This document shows, in pieces, positions 25,650-33,150 of a stretch of 38,536 bases of DNA; the stretch's first letter is position 1; every line of letters starts with the position of its first letter. Below the pieces are notes generated by a model, which worked only from the letters and a program-made list of their open reading frames with translations, made no database searches and had not been told where the DNA came from. Origin of the DNA: UMGS363 sp051881815 (GTDB lineage Bacteria > Bacillota > Clostridia > Oscillospirales > Ruminococcaceae); the NCBI GenBank assembly GCA_051881815.1, contig JBJEQP010000096.1, positions 1 through 38,536 of the forward strand, given 5' to 3'. Position numbers and translations under genes: made by a program.

Positions 25650-26276
25650 TCACTTGATTGTGTATTCACCGCCGGCTGTAACAATGATAACGGGATTGCC
25701 GTTTTCATCAAGCTCTACAGGACCGAGATCCACTGTTACCGTCTTACCGGAAGATGGATTCTTAACTGTGCGATACACATGAGCCTTCTTAAGAGCAGCC
25801 TTTGACATCTTGCAGTCAGTAAGAGTGATCTTAACTTCGCATCCGAAAGAACCTCTAGAATTGAACTTGATAGTTGAAGACTTAGAAGTATTCTTTACAG
25901 TGGAAGAGAGATTGATCTTAGCAGCCTTTTCGATAGACTCAGCATCGATCGAAATCGTTACCTTTGGAGAAACGATCTCAAGCTTGCCGTCCCCTGTACC
26001 CTTAAGCTTCTTTACGGTCTTTGCTGAAAGAACGAGTGTATCGGTATTTTCAACCTCAACTGTAGCTGTTCCTTCTTCTTTATCAGCTTCAGAATTATTG
26101 ATAGCATTTTCAATGCTTTCTTCAACTTCATTGCTCGGTGCGCTGGGCGCAACGGGAGAAGTGCTGGGATAAGAAGGGTCAGAACCGTAATTAGCTGCGA
26201 ATGCAGTAACGGACATTGCAGCAGCAGCAACTACTGCAGTGATTGTGCTAACGATTCTTTTTGAAATGTTGTTCAT
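25650..26276 (-). CDS. Secreted protein of unknown function
   Basis: This 208-residue product starts at the ATG at 26276, where AAAGGAGG lies 9-10 bases upstream. A signal peptide is clear: 'NNISKRIVSTI', a hydrophobic core and an 'SVTAFA' cleavage site near residue 27. The mature part begins with a Ser/Pro/Tyr-rich linker, then an acidic segment, then a stretch of alternating polar and hydrophobic residues ('GKLEIVSPKVTISIDAES') that looks all-beta. There is no LPXTG and no membrane anchor. I do not recognise the family. Its place downstream of the polymerase and chain-length genes suggests a wall- or capsule-associated accessory. Confidence 0.8.
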   Translation of the reverse strand: MNNISKRIVSTITAVVAAAAMSVTAFAANYGSDPSYPSTSPVAPSAPSNEVEESIENAINNSEADKEEGTATVEVENTDTLVLSAKTVKKLKGTGDGKLEIVSPKVTISIDAESIEKAAKINLSSTVKNTSKSSTIKFNSRGSFGCEVKITLTDCKMSKAALKKAHVYRTVKNPSSGKTVTVDLGPVELDENGNPVIIVTAGGEYTIK

Positions 26277-26328
26277 TTCCTTTTTCCTCCTTTCTTCAAA
26301 GATTATAATTAACACCTGTTTGGTGTAA

Positions 26329-26871
26329 TTACCGTTTGATCTTGAAAATATCGGATCTTTTGCTGACGAATACTCCTGCTCCGAAGATTAGGAGTAAAAC
26401 CACCATATAAATGACCGATACCAGAATGTAGCTTATTTCAAAGCGGTCGCCGAGCATATATACCGGCTGCAGAAGCAGAAGCGATGAAAATTCGGAAAGC
26501 GAATACAGCGTAAGGCTGAATCTGCAGAATTCGGGTCCTGAATTTGAGAGAAATATCAGCACCTGCGGAACAATAAGATATGCTGCCGCAAAGACTTCAA
26601 ACTGCCATTTACCTTTCATTCCGCTTGTGAATGAAAGCACTGCCCAGACCGCCGCACACACCGTCCACATAAGTATCCGATACAAAGTAGCAGCCTTTTC
26701 GGGGATATAGGCTTCATAATTCAAAGACGCTGCCGCAAAAGTGATCATAAATGCCATGAACATTTTATCGGCAGACCGAAAAACAGGCTTCTGTTCACTC
26801 TCACGGGCTTTCTTCTGCTCGGGCTCCTGCGTAGCTGTTTCTTCTGATTTATAGTGAAGGGCTTCACCCAT
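26329..26871 (-). CDS. Small integral membrane protein of unknown function
   Basis: The 180 residues begin with a charged cytoplasmic N-terminus of about 35 residues (Glu/Gln/Lys-rich), followed by about four membrane segments and a short basic tail 'SKRSDIFKIKR'. AAAGGAAG precedes the ATG. It sits 14 bases after the EpsG-like gene and 52 bases before the secreted-protein gene, so it is co-transcribed with the polymerase and kinase. I do not recognise a family. A role as polymerase partner is only positional inference. Confidence 0.75.
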   Translation of the reverse strand: MGEALHYKSEETATQEPEQKKARESEQKPVFRSADKMFMAFMITFAAASLNYEAYIPEKAATLYRILMWTVCAAVWAVLSFTSGMKGKWQFEVFAAAYLIVPQVLIFLSNSGPEFCRFSLTLYSLSEFSSLLLLQPVYMLGDRFEISYILVSVIYMVVLLLIFGAGVFVSKRSDIFKIKR

Positions 26872-26885
26872 CTTATCACTTCCTT

Positions 26886-28184
26886 TTACCAGTCAACGTC
26901 ATCAACATCAATGATTCCGCTGTCCTCGTCTGTTTCTCCGCCATAGTCGGCTTCATCGTCATATTCTTCATCATACTCTTCATCCTGATCGTAGTATTCA
27001 TCTAAAGCATCTTCATCCGAATAATCGTCAAGATCTTCATCCCGTTTTGTAGATTTATACTCAACAAAGATATCGTAGGGACGGTCGAACATTGAAACAT
27101 AAGGATATACGCCGTTGTAATTATCAAGTATCAGCATAACATAGCAGCCGACCGCAAGGACAGATGTAACAGCGGCTGAAAGCACTGTTACTGCGGTTCT
27201 CTTCATACCGTTTCCGCTCTTTTCCGCAATATATTCCTTTATTACGGCGACCGTATCGGGAACAAGGTAAAGAAGCGGCGGCAGGAATACGATAAGCGCA
27301 AATCTTGAAAGTATCGCATGGCGCATACCGCAGGCTTCAAAAACAACATCGAACATCATGCAGTTGATATAAACCGCATTTGCTGAATTTTTCTCAATAA
27401 GCCTTTTCCTGAACAGGAAGAAAACAAGGAACACGATACCGAATATTATTGTATATATCGGTGAAAGACCTACCGAGGCTTCAACATTTGTTTCGGGATC
27501 ATAGTTTTTATACATATAGAAATACTCGATGAACCATTTCATCATCGGTTTTGAGATCATGCAGAACAGAACTGTCAATGCTGTTATAATGCCGAGGTAT
27601 AATTTGCCGGGCTTTATTCGCAGGAAAAAATACAATACAAGCATTATCAGCGCCGACCAATGGAAGCATGACGCCGCCAGCACCATTACGAAAAACTGCA
27701 GCGGTTTCTTTGCTGTGACGTACTTTATAGCGTAGGTCACAACGAGAGCTGCTGTGAACTGTCTTAAAAAGCAGAGCGAATTGAAAAATGCTCCAAGACA
27801 GAGGAACGACGCAACACTTATCCACGGGTTTGAAGAGTTCTTATAGATAAGTGCGAACAATGCGATATAGATAACTACCGAAGTAGCGATAAATACCCAA
27901 TAATACTCGGGAAATCCAAGGCTCAGAGCATACAGCGGAATAAGGAAGCCTTTTTCCATTTTATGACCCATCAGATCTTCAACTTCGCTGTAGGTCATCC
28001 CTGCGTATATTCTTCCGTAGAGATTGTAGTCATAGCTGACCTCGAATCTTGAGGCGGAAACGAATATGAACACGACAGCTGCAATAATGCAGTATGCCGC
28101 TTTTCCTGCTTTGCCGCAATTCTTTCCGCATATTGATATGCCAAGAAATACAAACGCTGCAAGCAATGCAATATATACAAACAT
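26886..28184 (-). CDS. EpsG-family polysaccharide polymerase-like membrane protein
   Basis: The 432 residues have about ten membrane segments. EpsG-type features are 'RFEVSYDYNLYGRIY' in the first loop, 'FFNSLCFLRQFTAALVV' with the conserved Arg-Gln, and 'ASCFHWSALIMLVLYF' with the His. EpsG proteins are thought to polymerise exopolysaccharide. Unusually, the last roughly 50 residues are an extremely acidic tail dominated by Asp, Glu and Tyr after residue 380. GGGGAA precedes the ATG. It lies 18 bases after the Wzz/kinase gene. The tail could contact the basic Tyr-rich C-terminus of that kinase, which is speculation. Confidence 0.83.
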   Translation of the reverse strand: MFVYIALLAAFVFLGISICGKNCGKAGKAAYCIIAAVVFIFVSASRFEVSYDYNLYGRIYAGMTYSEVEDLMGHKMEKGFLIPLYALSLGFPEYYWVFIATSVVIYIALFALIYKNSSNPWISVASFLCLGAFFNSLCFLRQFTAALVVTYAIKYVTAKKPLQFFVMVLAASCFHWSALIMLVLYFFLRIKPGKLYLGIITALTVLFCMISKPMMKWFIEYFYMYKNYDPETNVEASVGLSPIYTIIFGIVFLVFFLFRKRLIEKNSANAVYINCMMFDVVFEACGMRHAILSRFALIVFLPPLLYLVPDTVAVIKEYIAEKSGNGMKRTAVTVLSAAVTSVLAVGCYVMLILDNYNGVYPYVSMFDRPYDIFVEYKSTKRDEDLDDYSDEDALDEYYDQDEEYDEEYDDEADYGGETDEDSGIIDVDDVDW

Positions 28185-28202
28185 TTTTATTCCCCGATCA
28201 AA

Positions 28203-29690
28203 TTACTTTTCTGCTTTGTCTGCTTTGTTTGAATAACCGTACTTGTAGTTGTAAGCGTACTTTTTGCCGTATCTCTTCGACTTTCCGAGCTGGCAGAAGG
28301 TCTTGACGAATCCGAGCGTTTTGCCCTTTGCAAGATTTATCCTGTCAAGAGCGGACTGGATATCAGGGTGAGTTGTTGAATTCTCTCTTACAACGAATAC
28401 GATACCTGCAATAAGCTCATTCATAAGCTGCGAGTCGGTAACGACATTTACAGGCGGTGTATCAAGGAACACATAATCGTAGGTTTCGGAAGAAGCTTCA
28501 ATGAAGATCTTCATAGCGTCCGAGCTTAAAAGCTCCGAAGGGTTCGGAGGAATGTCACCTGCGGAGATAACATCAAGATTGCTCATTACCTCGGGATTTA
28601 CCGCTTCGCTTACGCTGCAGAAGCCGCCGAGCACGGATGAAAGTCCGTTCGGATTTGAAAGCTTGAAATTATTGTTCATTGTAGGCTTACGAAGGTCACA
28701 TTCAACAAGAAGCACTTTAAGTCCTGCATTTGCAAAGGAAATTGCGATATTTGCGCAGGTCGTGCTCTTACCCTCTGCCGGGTTGCTGCTCGTTACGGCA
28801 ACGACCTTTTTATTGCTTGTCGAAGCTGCGAACATGATGTTTGTTCTTGCAGTGTTATATGCTTCAACGATCGCGAACGGAGTATCCTCACAGATGAATT
28901 TGTCGGAGAAGCCGTTAAAGTTCTCTGTATCGGGCTTGTCCTTATCATCAGTCTTTTTAGGCTTGGTTCCGTAGCCGTAACCATAGCTTGAATAACCGTA
29001 TCCGGAACCTCCGCTGCTTTGGAAGTCCATGATCTCGGCAAAAACAGGGATATTATAGATCTTTGCGATATTGTCTTCTCTCTTGACGGTGACATTGAGC
29101 ATATCGGTTATGAACATTATTATGTAAATGATAACGAAACCTGCAACAAAACCGACTGCTGTGATGAGGAGAGTATTCGGAAATGAGGGTTTAAAGTTAG
29201 CTTCACCGAAATCAACTACCTCAATAGAACCCGATTTGATGACTCTTGAAAATTCATCCTCGGCTATCTCAACGAGCTTGTTTACGATCCTCTGCGCTTC
29301 CATCGGATCAGCGCTTTCGACCGAAAGCTCAAGAACCTCGGTGCTGTTTACCGAACGAGCTGTTATCATAGAATTGAGCGTTTCCTTGCTGTAAACAAGA
29401 TCAAGCTCGTCAATGAGCTTTGTAAGAACGGTGTTGCTCTTAAAAAGTATCTGGCAGGTGTTTACGAGCTTCTGTGCAGCGGTGATATCATTGATATTTA
29501 CCGACTCGTTCGACTTGTTATTGTTCTCAACGTAAAGAAGCGCCTTCGACTCGTACTTTTTCTCAAGGCAGTAGTCGGTGAAAAAGTATGCGGCGGCAGC
29601 ACATAGAAATGATACAAGGCATATCACAATTGCGTGCTTTTTGAGTACGTTCCATAAATACCCCAGATCAAGTTCGTTGTTTTCTTCCAT
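28203..29690 (-). CDS. Fused chain-length regulator and bacterial tyrosine kinase (CpsC-CpsD / Wzc-like)
   Basis: The 495 residues control polysaccharide chain length. Residues 1-200 are a Wzz/CpsC domain with two membrane segments (about 18-38 and 174-196). Residues 225-250 are a Gly/Tyr-rich linker (Y231, 233, 236, 238, 240). Residues 265-465 are a BY-kinase domain: Walker A 'SSNPAEGKST' at 301-310 (K308), Walker A' 'LLVECDLRKP' with D332, and Walker B 'VFLDTPP' at 407-413. The C-terminal tail has the usual tyrosine cluster (Y474-Y486) for autophosphorylation. Bacillota usually split these into two proteins, while here they are fused as in Wzc. GGAGGTAAAA precedes the ATG. The matching PHP phosphatase is divergent at 29814. 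Confidence 0.94.
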   Translation of the reverse strand: MEENNELDLGYLWNVLKKHAIVICLVSFLCAAAAYFFTDYCLEKKYESKALLYVENNNKSNESVNINDITAAQKLVNTCQILFKSNTVLTKLIDELDLVYSKETLNSMITARSVNSTEVLELSVESADPMEAQRIVNKLVEIAEDEFSRVIKSGSIEVVDFGEANFKPSFPNTLLITAVGFVAGFVIIYIIMFITDMLNVTVKREDNIAKIYNIPVFAEIMDFQSSGGSGYGYSSYGYGYGTKPKKTDDKDKPDTENFNGFSDKFICEDTPFAIVEAYNTARTNIMFAASTSNKKVVAVTSSNPAEGKSTTCANIAISFANAGLKVLLVECDLRKPTMNNNFKLSNPNGLSSVLGGFCSVSEAVNPEVMSNLDVISAGDIPPNPSELLSSDAMKIFIEASSETYDYVFLDTPPVNVVTDSQLMNELIAGIVFVVRENSTTHPDIQSALDRINLAKGKTLGFVKTFCQLGKSKRYGKKYAYNYKYGYSNKADKAEK

Positions 29691-29747
29691 TTTTACCTCC
29701 GATAAAACAGGAAAACGACTTCTGCCGCTTCCGTAATTTTATTTTTA

Positions 29748-29776
29748 TTGACAAATTTTATACTATTATATATAAT
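29748..29776 (+). promoter_or_regulatory. Consensus sigma-A promoter of the PHP phosphatase gene
   Basis: TTGACA (29748-29753), a 17-base spacer and TATAAT (29771-29776) form a perfect housekeeping promoter. Transcription should start near 29783, which excludes the in-frame ATG at 29781 as the start codon. Confidence 0.9.
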
Positions 29777-29813
29777 GTAAATGACATATCAATCACAAAA
29801 GGAGTTACCCCAA

Positions 29814-30524
29814 ATGCTTACCGATTTTCACTCACATATCCTGCCGGGAATGGATGACGGCGCTTCCGACACGGAAGAATCTTTAAAGCTTCTCTCAATG
29901 CTTTCATCATCGGGAGCGCAGCGTGTTGTTCTCACTCCGCATTTTTACCGTCACGATGAAGACATAAACCGCTTTCTTTCACGACGCGAAAAGTCTGTTG
30001 AAGAGCTTTCAGCAGCTTTGGAAAATATGCCGAACTGTCCCGAGCTTGCTCTCGGAGCGGAGGTTTATTTCTACCCCTCGCTGTCCTCCGACCCTGATTT
30101 TGAGAAGCTTTGCATCGAAGGAACGAACTATATACTGCTCGAGCTTCCGTTTGAGCATTTCTACGACAGCTTTTTCAGCGATTTTGCAAAATTCATGAAC
30201 CGCTGCAGCTGCAAGATCATCCTTGCGCACATTGAACGCTATATGAGGTTCGGAAACACTCAAAAGGAATTCGAACGTCTGCTTTCAATGGGCGACATAA
30301 TATGCCAGATGAACTGCACATCGCTTGTCAAATCGGGATTCTTTGACCGCCGAAAGCTTATTTCTATGCTCAATGACGGCACTGTCCGTCTGATCGGCAC
30401 AGATACACACAATTCTACTACCCGTCCGCCTATGCTCGGCGAAGCAAAGGATATCATCGTAAAGAAATGCGGTCAGCAGATACTTGACAGGATCATTCAA
30501 ACCGGAAATGATATTCTTAACTGA
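29814..30524 (+). CDS. cpsB: PHP-family protein-tyrosine phosphatase (CpsB/Wzb-type)
   Basis: The 236-residue metal-dependent phosphatase should dephosphorylate the tyrosine cluster of the divergently encoded kinase. Metal-binding PHP motifs are in order: 'DFHSHILPGMDDGA' at the start, 'LTPHFYRH', 'LGAEVYF', 'IILAHIERY' and 'GTDTHNS'. The start at 29814 is fixed by GGAG nine bases before it and by the promoter at 29748-29776, whose predicted transcript begins after the upstream ATG. In many capsule loci this gene is co-directional with the kinase. Here it has its own strong promoter on the other strand, so the phosphatase level can be set independently. Confidence 0.93.
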   Translation: MLTDFHSHILPGMDDGASDTEESLKLLSMLSSSGAQRVVLTPHFYRHDEDINRFLSRREKSVEELSAALENMPNCPELALGAEVYFYPSLSSDPDFEKLCIEGTNYILLELPFEHFYDSFFSDFAKFMNRCSCKIILAHIERYMRFGNTQKEFERLLSMGDIICQMNCTSLVKSGFFDRRKLISMLNDGTVRLIGTDTHNSTTRPPMLGEAKDIIVKKCGQQILDRIIQTGNDILN

Positions 30525-30827
30525 ATTTCAGGTAAATTCAGTGCTAAAAGGATAATTTATTAATCATTTATAGACAAAAAATCCTTTTTCCCTCTGATTA
30601 TATCACAATATGTTGCTTTTGTCAATAATCTTAACACCAAGAAATAGTATTATCGGATATAACCGTCTGTATATTTTGCCAATATTGTCAATTACTGTCT
30701 ATGCGAAGTATTAATTTCTACCATTTTTTACAAAAAAGCATATTAACTTATATATATCTAACAAAAATCATATATTTTTCTGCCATATTTTCCAATAAAA
30801 CAACAAAAACGTTTTTTAACAGCAAAT
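30525..30827. other. AT-rich convergent gap with a probable terminator
   Basis: It lies between the stops of the PHP phosphatase and the VanZ-like gene. AAAAGGAT (30546-30553) pairs with ATCCTTTT (30581-30588) and is followed by T and TCCCTC, a plausible plus-strand terminator with a long loop. The remainder is very AT-rich with no gene seen. Confidence 0.55.
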
Positions 30828-31331
30828 TTATTTATTGCTCTTTTTATCCATGAAAAACAAGTAAACTATCACAACAACGCTTATAATGATTATTCCGAAA
30901 AGAGAACCCGTGCTGTCGATAAGAACATCCCTAAGCCGCATCGTTCGGTCGGGAATGAAGTACTGGTGTATCTCATCGGCGCAGGCATAAAAAGCGCAGA
31001 CCGCAAGCGAACATAACCGTTTATGCTTTATTTTAAAGCCCGAGGAGAGCACCGCTGTATAAACGAGCATACCGAGAGCCGTATAAACGGAAAAATGCGC
31101 AAGCTTACGGACAAAGAAATTGAGCTCGTTCACGATAAAGGTCTGCTGTCCTGCGTCCATTGCGCCGAAGCGGAAGAACATTATCCTCGCCAGCACTCTG
31201 CTGACCTTCAGGCTTATCCTGCTGCTTTCCGCACCGTTCTGGGCAGAAAAACAGAATATACATATCATTAGGATGACCGCCGCAGCCGTCCAGAATATGG
31301 TCTGCTTCTTTTTTGCTGAATTTGTTTTCAT
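30828..31331 (-). CDS. VanZ-like membrane protein
   Basis: The 167 residues have four to five membrane segments and the VanZ family (PF04892) pattern: 'RKLAHFSVYTALGML' in the middle and 'ADEIHQYFIPDRTMRLRDVLIDSTGSLFG' near the end, broken here only by normal family variation. The family is named after a teicoplanin-resistance accessory gene, but most members occur without van genes and have no known function. None are here either, so resistance should not be inferred. GGAGAT lies about ten bases before the ATG. It is a single-gene unit. Confidence 0.88.
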   Translation of the reverse strand: MKTNSAKKKQTIFWTAAAVILMICIFCFSAQNGAESSRISLKVSRVLARIMFFRFGAMDAGQQTFIVNELNFFVRKLAHFSVYTALGMLVYTAVLSSGFKIKHKRLCSLAVCAFYACADEIHQYFIPDRTMRLRDVLIDSTGSLFGIIIISVVVIVYLFFMDKKSNK

Positions 31332-31520
31332 AAATAATTATCTCCGAAATATTCACAACTAACATTAGATATTATACACCCAAATTACATTTTTGTAAAT
31401 TACAAAACGGTAAAATTTTCCTCATGTGTCCCATAAAATGTTCAGCAGATTATTTTTTCCGAAAACGAAACGAAGATAATTTCGCAAATTAACATATAAA
31501 TTGGCAAAGGTTGTGATAAT

Positions 31521-32009
31521 ATGATCTACACATCCAAATATACTTCTCCGCTCGGTGATATACTGCTTGCGGCAGATGAGATCGGTCTGACGGGACTGTG
31601 GTTTTGCGGTGCAAAGCATTTTGCGGAAGGTCTTTCGGACAAACGCTGCGAAGCAAGCACCCCTGTACTTGAACGGACGAAAGAATGGCTGGACATTTAT
31701 TTCGGCGGCTGCGAGCCTGACTTCACTCCGCCGCTTCATCCGAACGGCACGGAATTCCAACGCAGGGTATGGGATATGCTTTTGGAGATACCATACGGAA
31801 AAACGGTGACTTACGGTGAAATTGCCCGTCGGCTTGGCATCGGGAAGATGTCTGCGCAGGCTGTCGGAGGTGCTGTCGGACGAAACCGCATCTCGATAAT
31901 AATCCCCTGTCATCGTGTGATCGGGTCGGACGGTGGTCTGAACGGCTATGCAGGCGGAATTGACAAAAAGCTCGCTTTGCTCACGCTTGAAAAGGCGGAT
32001 ATAACATAA
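31521..32009 (+). CDS. ogt: Methylated-DNA-[protein]-cysteine S-methyltransferase
   Basis: The 162-residue DNA repair protein takes the methyl group from O6-methylguanine onto its own cysteine. The active site 'IIPCHRVIGSDGGLNGYAGG' is exact, and the helix-turn-helix region 'FQRRVWDMLLEIPYGKTVTY' with 'AVGGAVGRN' is typical. There is no Ada regulatory domain, so it is the Ogt form. The ribosome site is weak (AAAGG about 12 bases upstream). It is unrelated to the neighbouring surface genes. Confidence 0.95.
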   Translation: MIYTSKYTSPLGDILLAADEIGLTGLWFCGAKHFAEGLSDKRCEASTPVLERTKEWLDIYFGGCEPDFTPPLHPNGTEFQRRVWDMLLEIPYGKTVTYGEIARRLGIGKMSAQAVGGAVGRNRISIIIPCHRVIGSDGGLNGYAGGIDKKLALLTLEKADIT

Positions 32010-32046
32010 ATTATTCAATTTTTAAGGTATCTTTTATCAAACCGAA

Positions 32047-32093
32047 ACTAAGGAAACGATGATTGCGCTGCGCTTTAATCAGCTTTTTCCTAA
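32047..32093 (+). repeat. Truncated small palindromic element
   Basis: ACTAAGGAAACGATGATT joins directly to GCTTTAATCAGCTTTTTCCTAA. The two ends of the small element are left with the core deleted. A short extra GCTGCGCTTT repeat follows. Confidence 0.7.
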
Positions 32094-32182
32094 CGCTGCG
32101 CTTTGCCAATGCAATATTTGGCGTTAACAGTCCAAATATGAAAAAATTATTTCAAAAATACTAAAGTTTTTCCAAAAATATC

Positions 32183-32210
32183 TTGATTTTTACCAAAAGC
32201 TGTGTATAAT
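32183..32210 (+). promoter_or_regulatory. Promoter of the decayed surface-protein gene
   Basis: TTGATT (32183-32188), a 16-base spacer and TATAAT (32205-32210) are placed about 90 bases before the TTG start at 32299. The promoter looks intact although the gene is not. Confidence 0.65.
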
Positions 32211-32298
32211 AGTACAAGATTGCATTTATATATAGTTCACACAATCTTAAAAATTGTTTATCAGGAAGTTTTGACTGTAATTGAAAGGAATGGTAGTT

Positions 32299-33077
32299 TT
32301 GGAAAGCAATAAAAGAAAAATGATCCAAAGAACCGCCGCAGGCATACTGGCACTTATGCTGGTGGCAATGCCGCTTGCAGGCAAAAAAATCGTTCTGCCC
32401 GATCTTGGCTTCGGGATAACCGCTTATGCACTTGATGAAAACGGCACCTGCGGCGAGAATCTGACCTATATACTGTAACGATCAAGGTACCTGTCGAGTA
32501 CGAAGAGTACTACCGAAGCATCTCGGATTTCACCGCAAGCGGAAGAACTATCATTGCGGTTTCCCCCGACCCGAACGCCTGCGGAATTAATGCGACATTC
32601 AGCATTGATTAAAACGGCGTCATGACAATAAGCGGAACGGGAGAATTATATGAATATGGTGGTACTAAGGAAACGCTGATTAATACGTTTCTGCCGTTTT
32701 TCAAAATGTACTCAAAGACGGAAACTCGTACATTTTTCAAAACGGCGAAACGAACGCTTCGCTTTAATCAGCGTTTTCCTAATACATATAACGGCGAAAC
32801 ATACACCTCCGCAGAAGAGCTTACCGCCGTTCTTGACAGCCTTGAAAAGGGTGCAACGGGCACGATAACCTACAGCTTTGTTCCTTCAAGCAAAAACTAC
32901 ACCACGCCCGAGGACGTCACTATCTCCTTTGAGATCACACAGTCGCTGCTGGAGAGATTCATCGAAATAATAAACAATATATTCTCCAAGACAGAAGACT
33001 CCGCCGAATCTATCATCCTCGACGATGATGAGATCAAAGCAATTGACTATGTTTTGAATCACGATTACAACCAATAA
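32299..33077 (+). pseudogene. Decayed secreted surface-protein gene, interrupted by a small palindromic element
   Basis: A signal peptide is intact from the TTG at 32299 (AAAGGA nine bases before it): basic start, hydrophobic 'GILALMLVAMPLAG' and cleavage near 'ITAYA'. The mature start 'LDENGTCGENLTY' is typical of Ruminococcus surface proteins, but the frame ends at a stop near 32478. Continuation is visible in another frame ('VTIKVPVEYEEYY', 'NACGINATFSID'), then an in-frame TAA near 32611, then 'NGVMTISGTGELYEYGG'. The small element at 32663-32784 follows, and the same frame resumes as 'TYNGETYTSAEEL' to the stop at 33077. At least one frameshift and one stop make it a pseudogene. The last piece could still be translated from the ATG at 32622 but has no ribosome site. 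Confidence 0.75.
32663..32784 (+). repeat. Small palindromic (MITE-like) element, full copy 2, inserted in coding DNA
   Basis: The 122 bp counted with TA at both ends run from TACTAAGGAAACGCTGATTAA to GCTTTAATCAGCGTTTTCCTAATA. The ends pair over about 21 bp. The host site reads as GGTACATAT without the element, so a TA duplication is consistent and the net insertion is 120 bp (40 codons) with no stop in the host frame. TA duplication points to an IS630/Tc1-type transposase acting in trans. No transposase gene is in the window. Confidence 0.85.
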
Positions 33078-33092
33078 TTTACCAACTAAAAA

Positions 33093-33129
33093 CCCCCTGC
33101 TTTATCCCGAATTGAGATAAAGCAGGGGG
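33093..33129. terminator. Bidirectional terminator
   Basis: A perfect 14-bp stem pairs CCCCCTGCTTTATC (33093-33106) with its complement (33116-33129) around a 9-base loop, with T-rich DNA on both sides. It ends the acyl-ligase operon on the minus strand and the decayed gene on the plus strand. Confidence 0.92.
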
Positions 33130-33150
33130 AGTTTTATTGACAAATAAAAA

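Noticed and set aside
29781..29813. Upstream ATG of the PHP phosphatase
   Set aside because: It falls at or before the predicted transcription start of the consensus promoter and lacks a ribosome site. The ATG at 29814 has both features.
30828..31331. Glycopeptide resistance gene from the VanZ resemblance
   Set aside because: No other van genes are near, and VanZ-like proteins are widespread without a resistance role.
31422..32018. 198-codon minus-strand frame
   Set aside because: It lies fully antisense to the clear ogt gene, with Arg-rich shadow composition.
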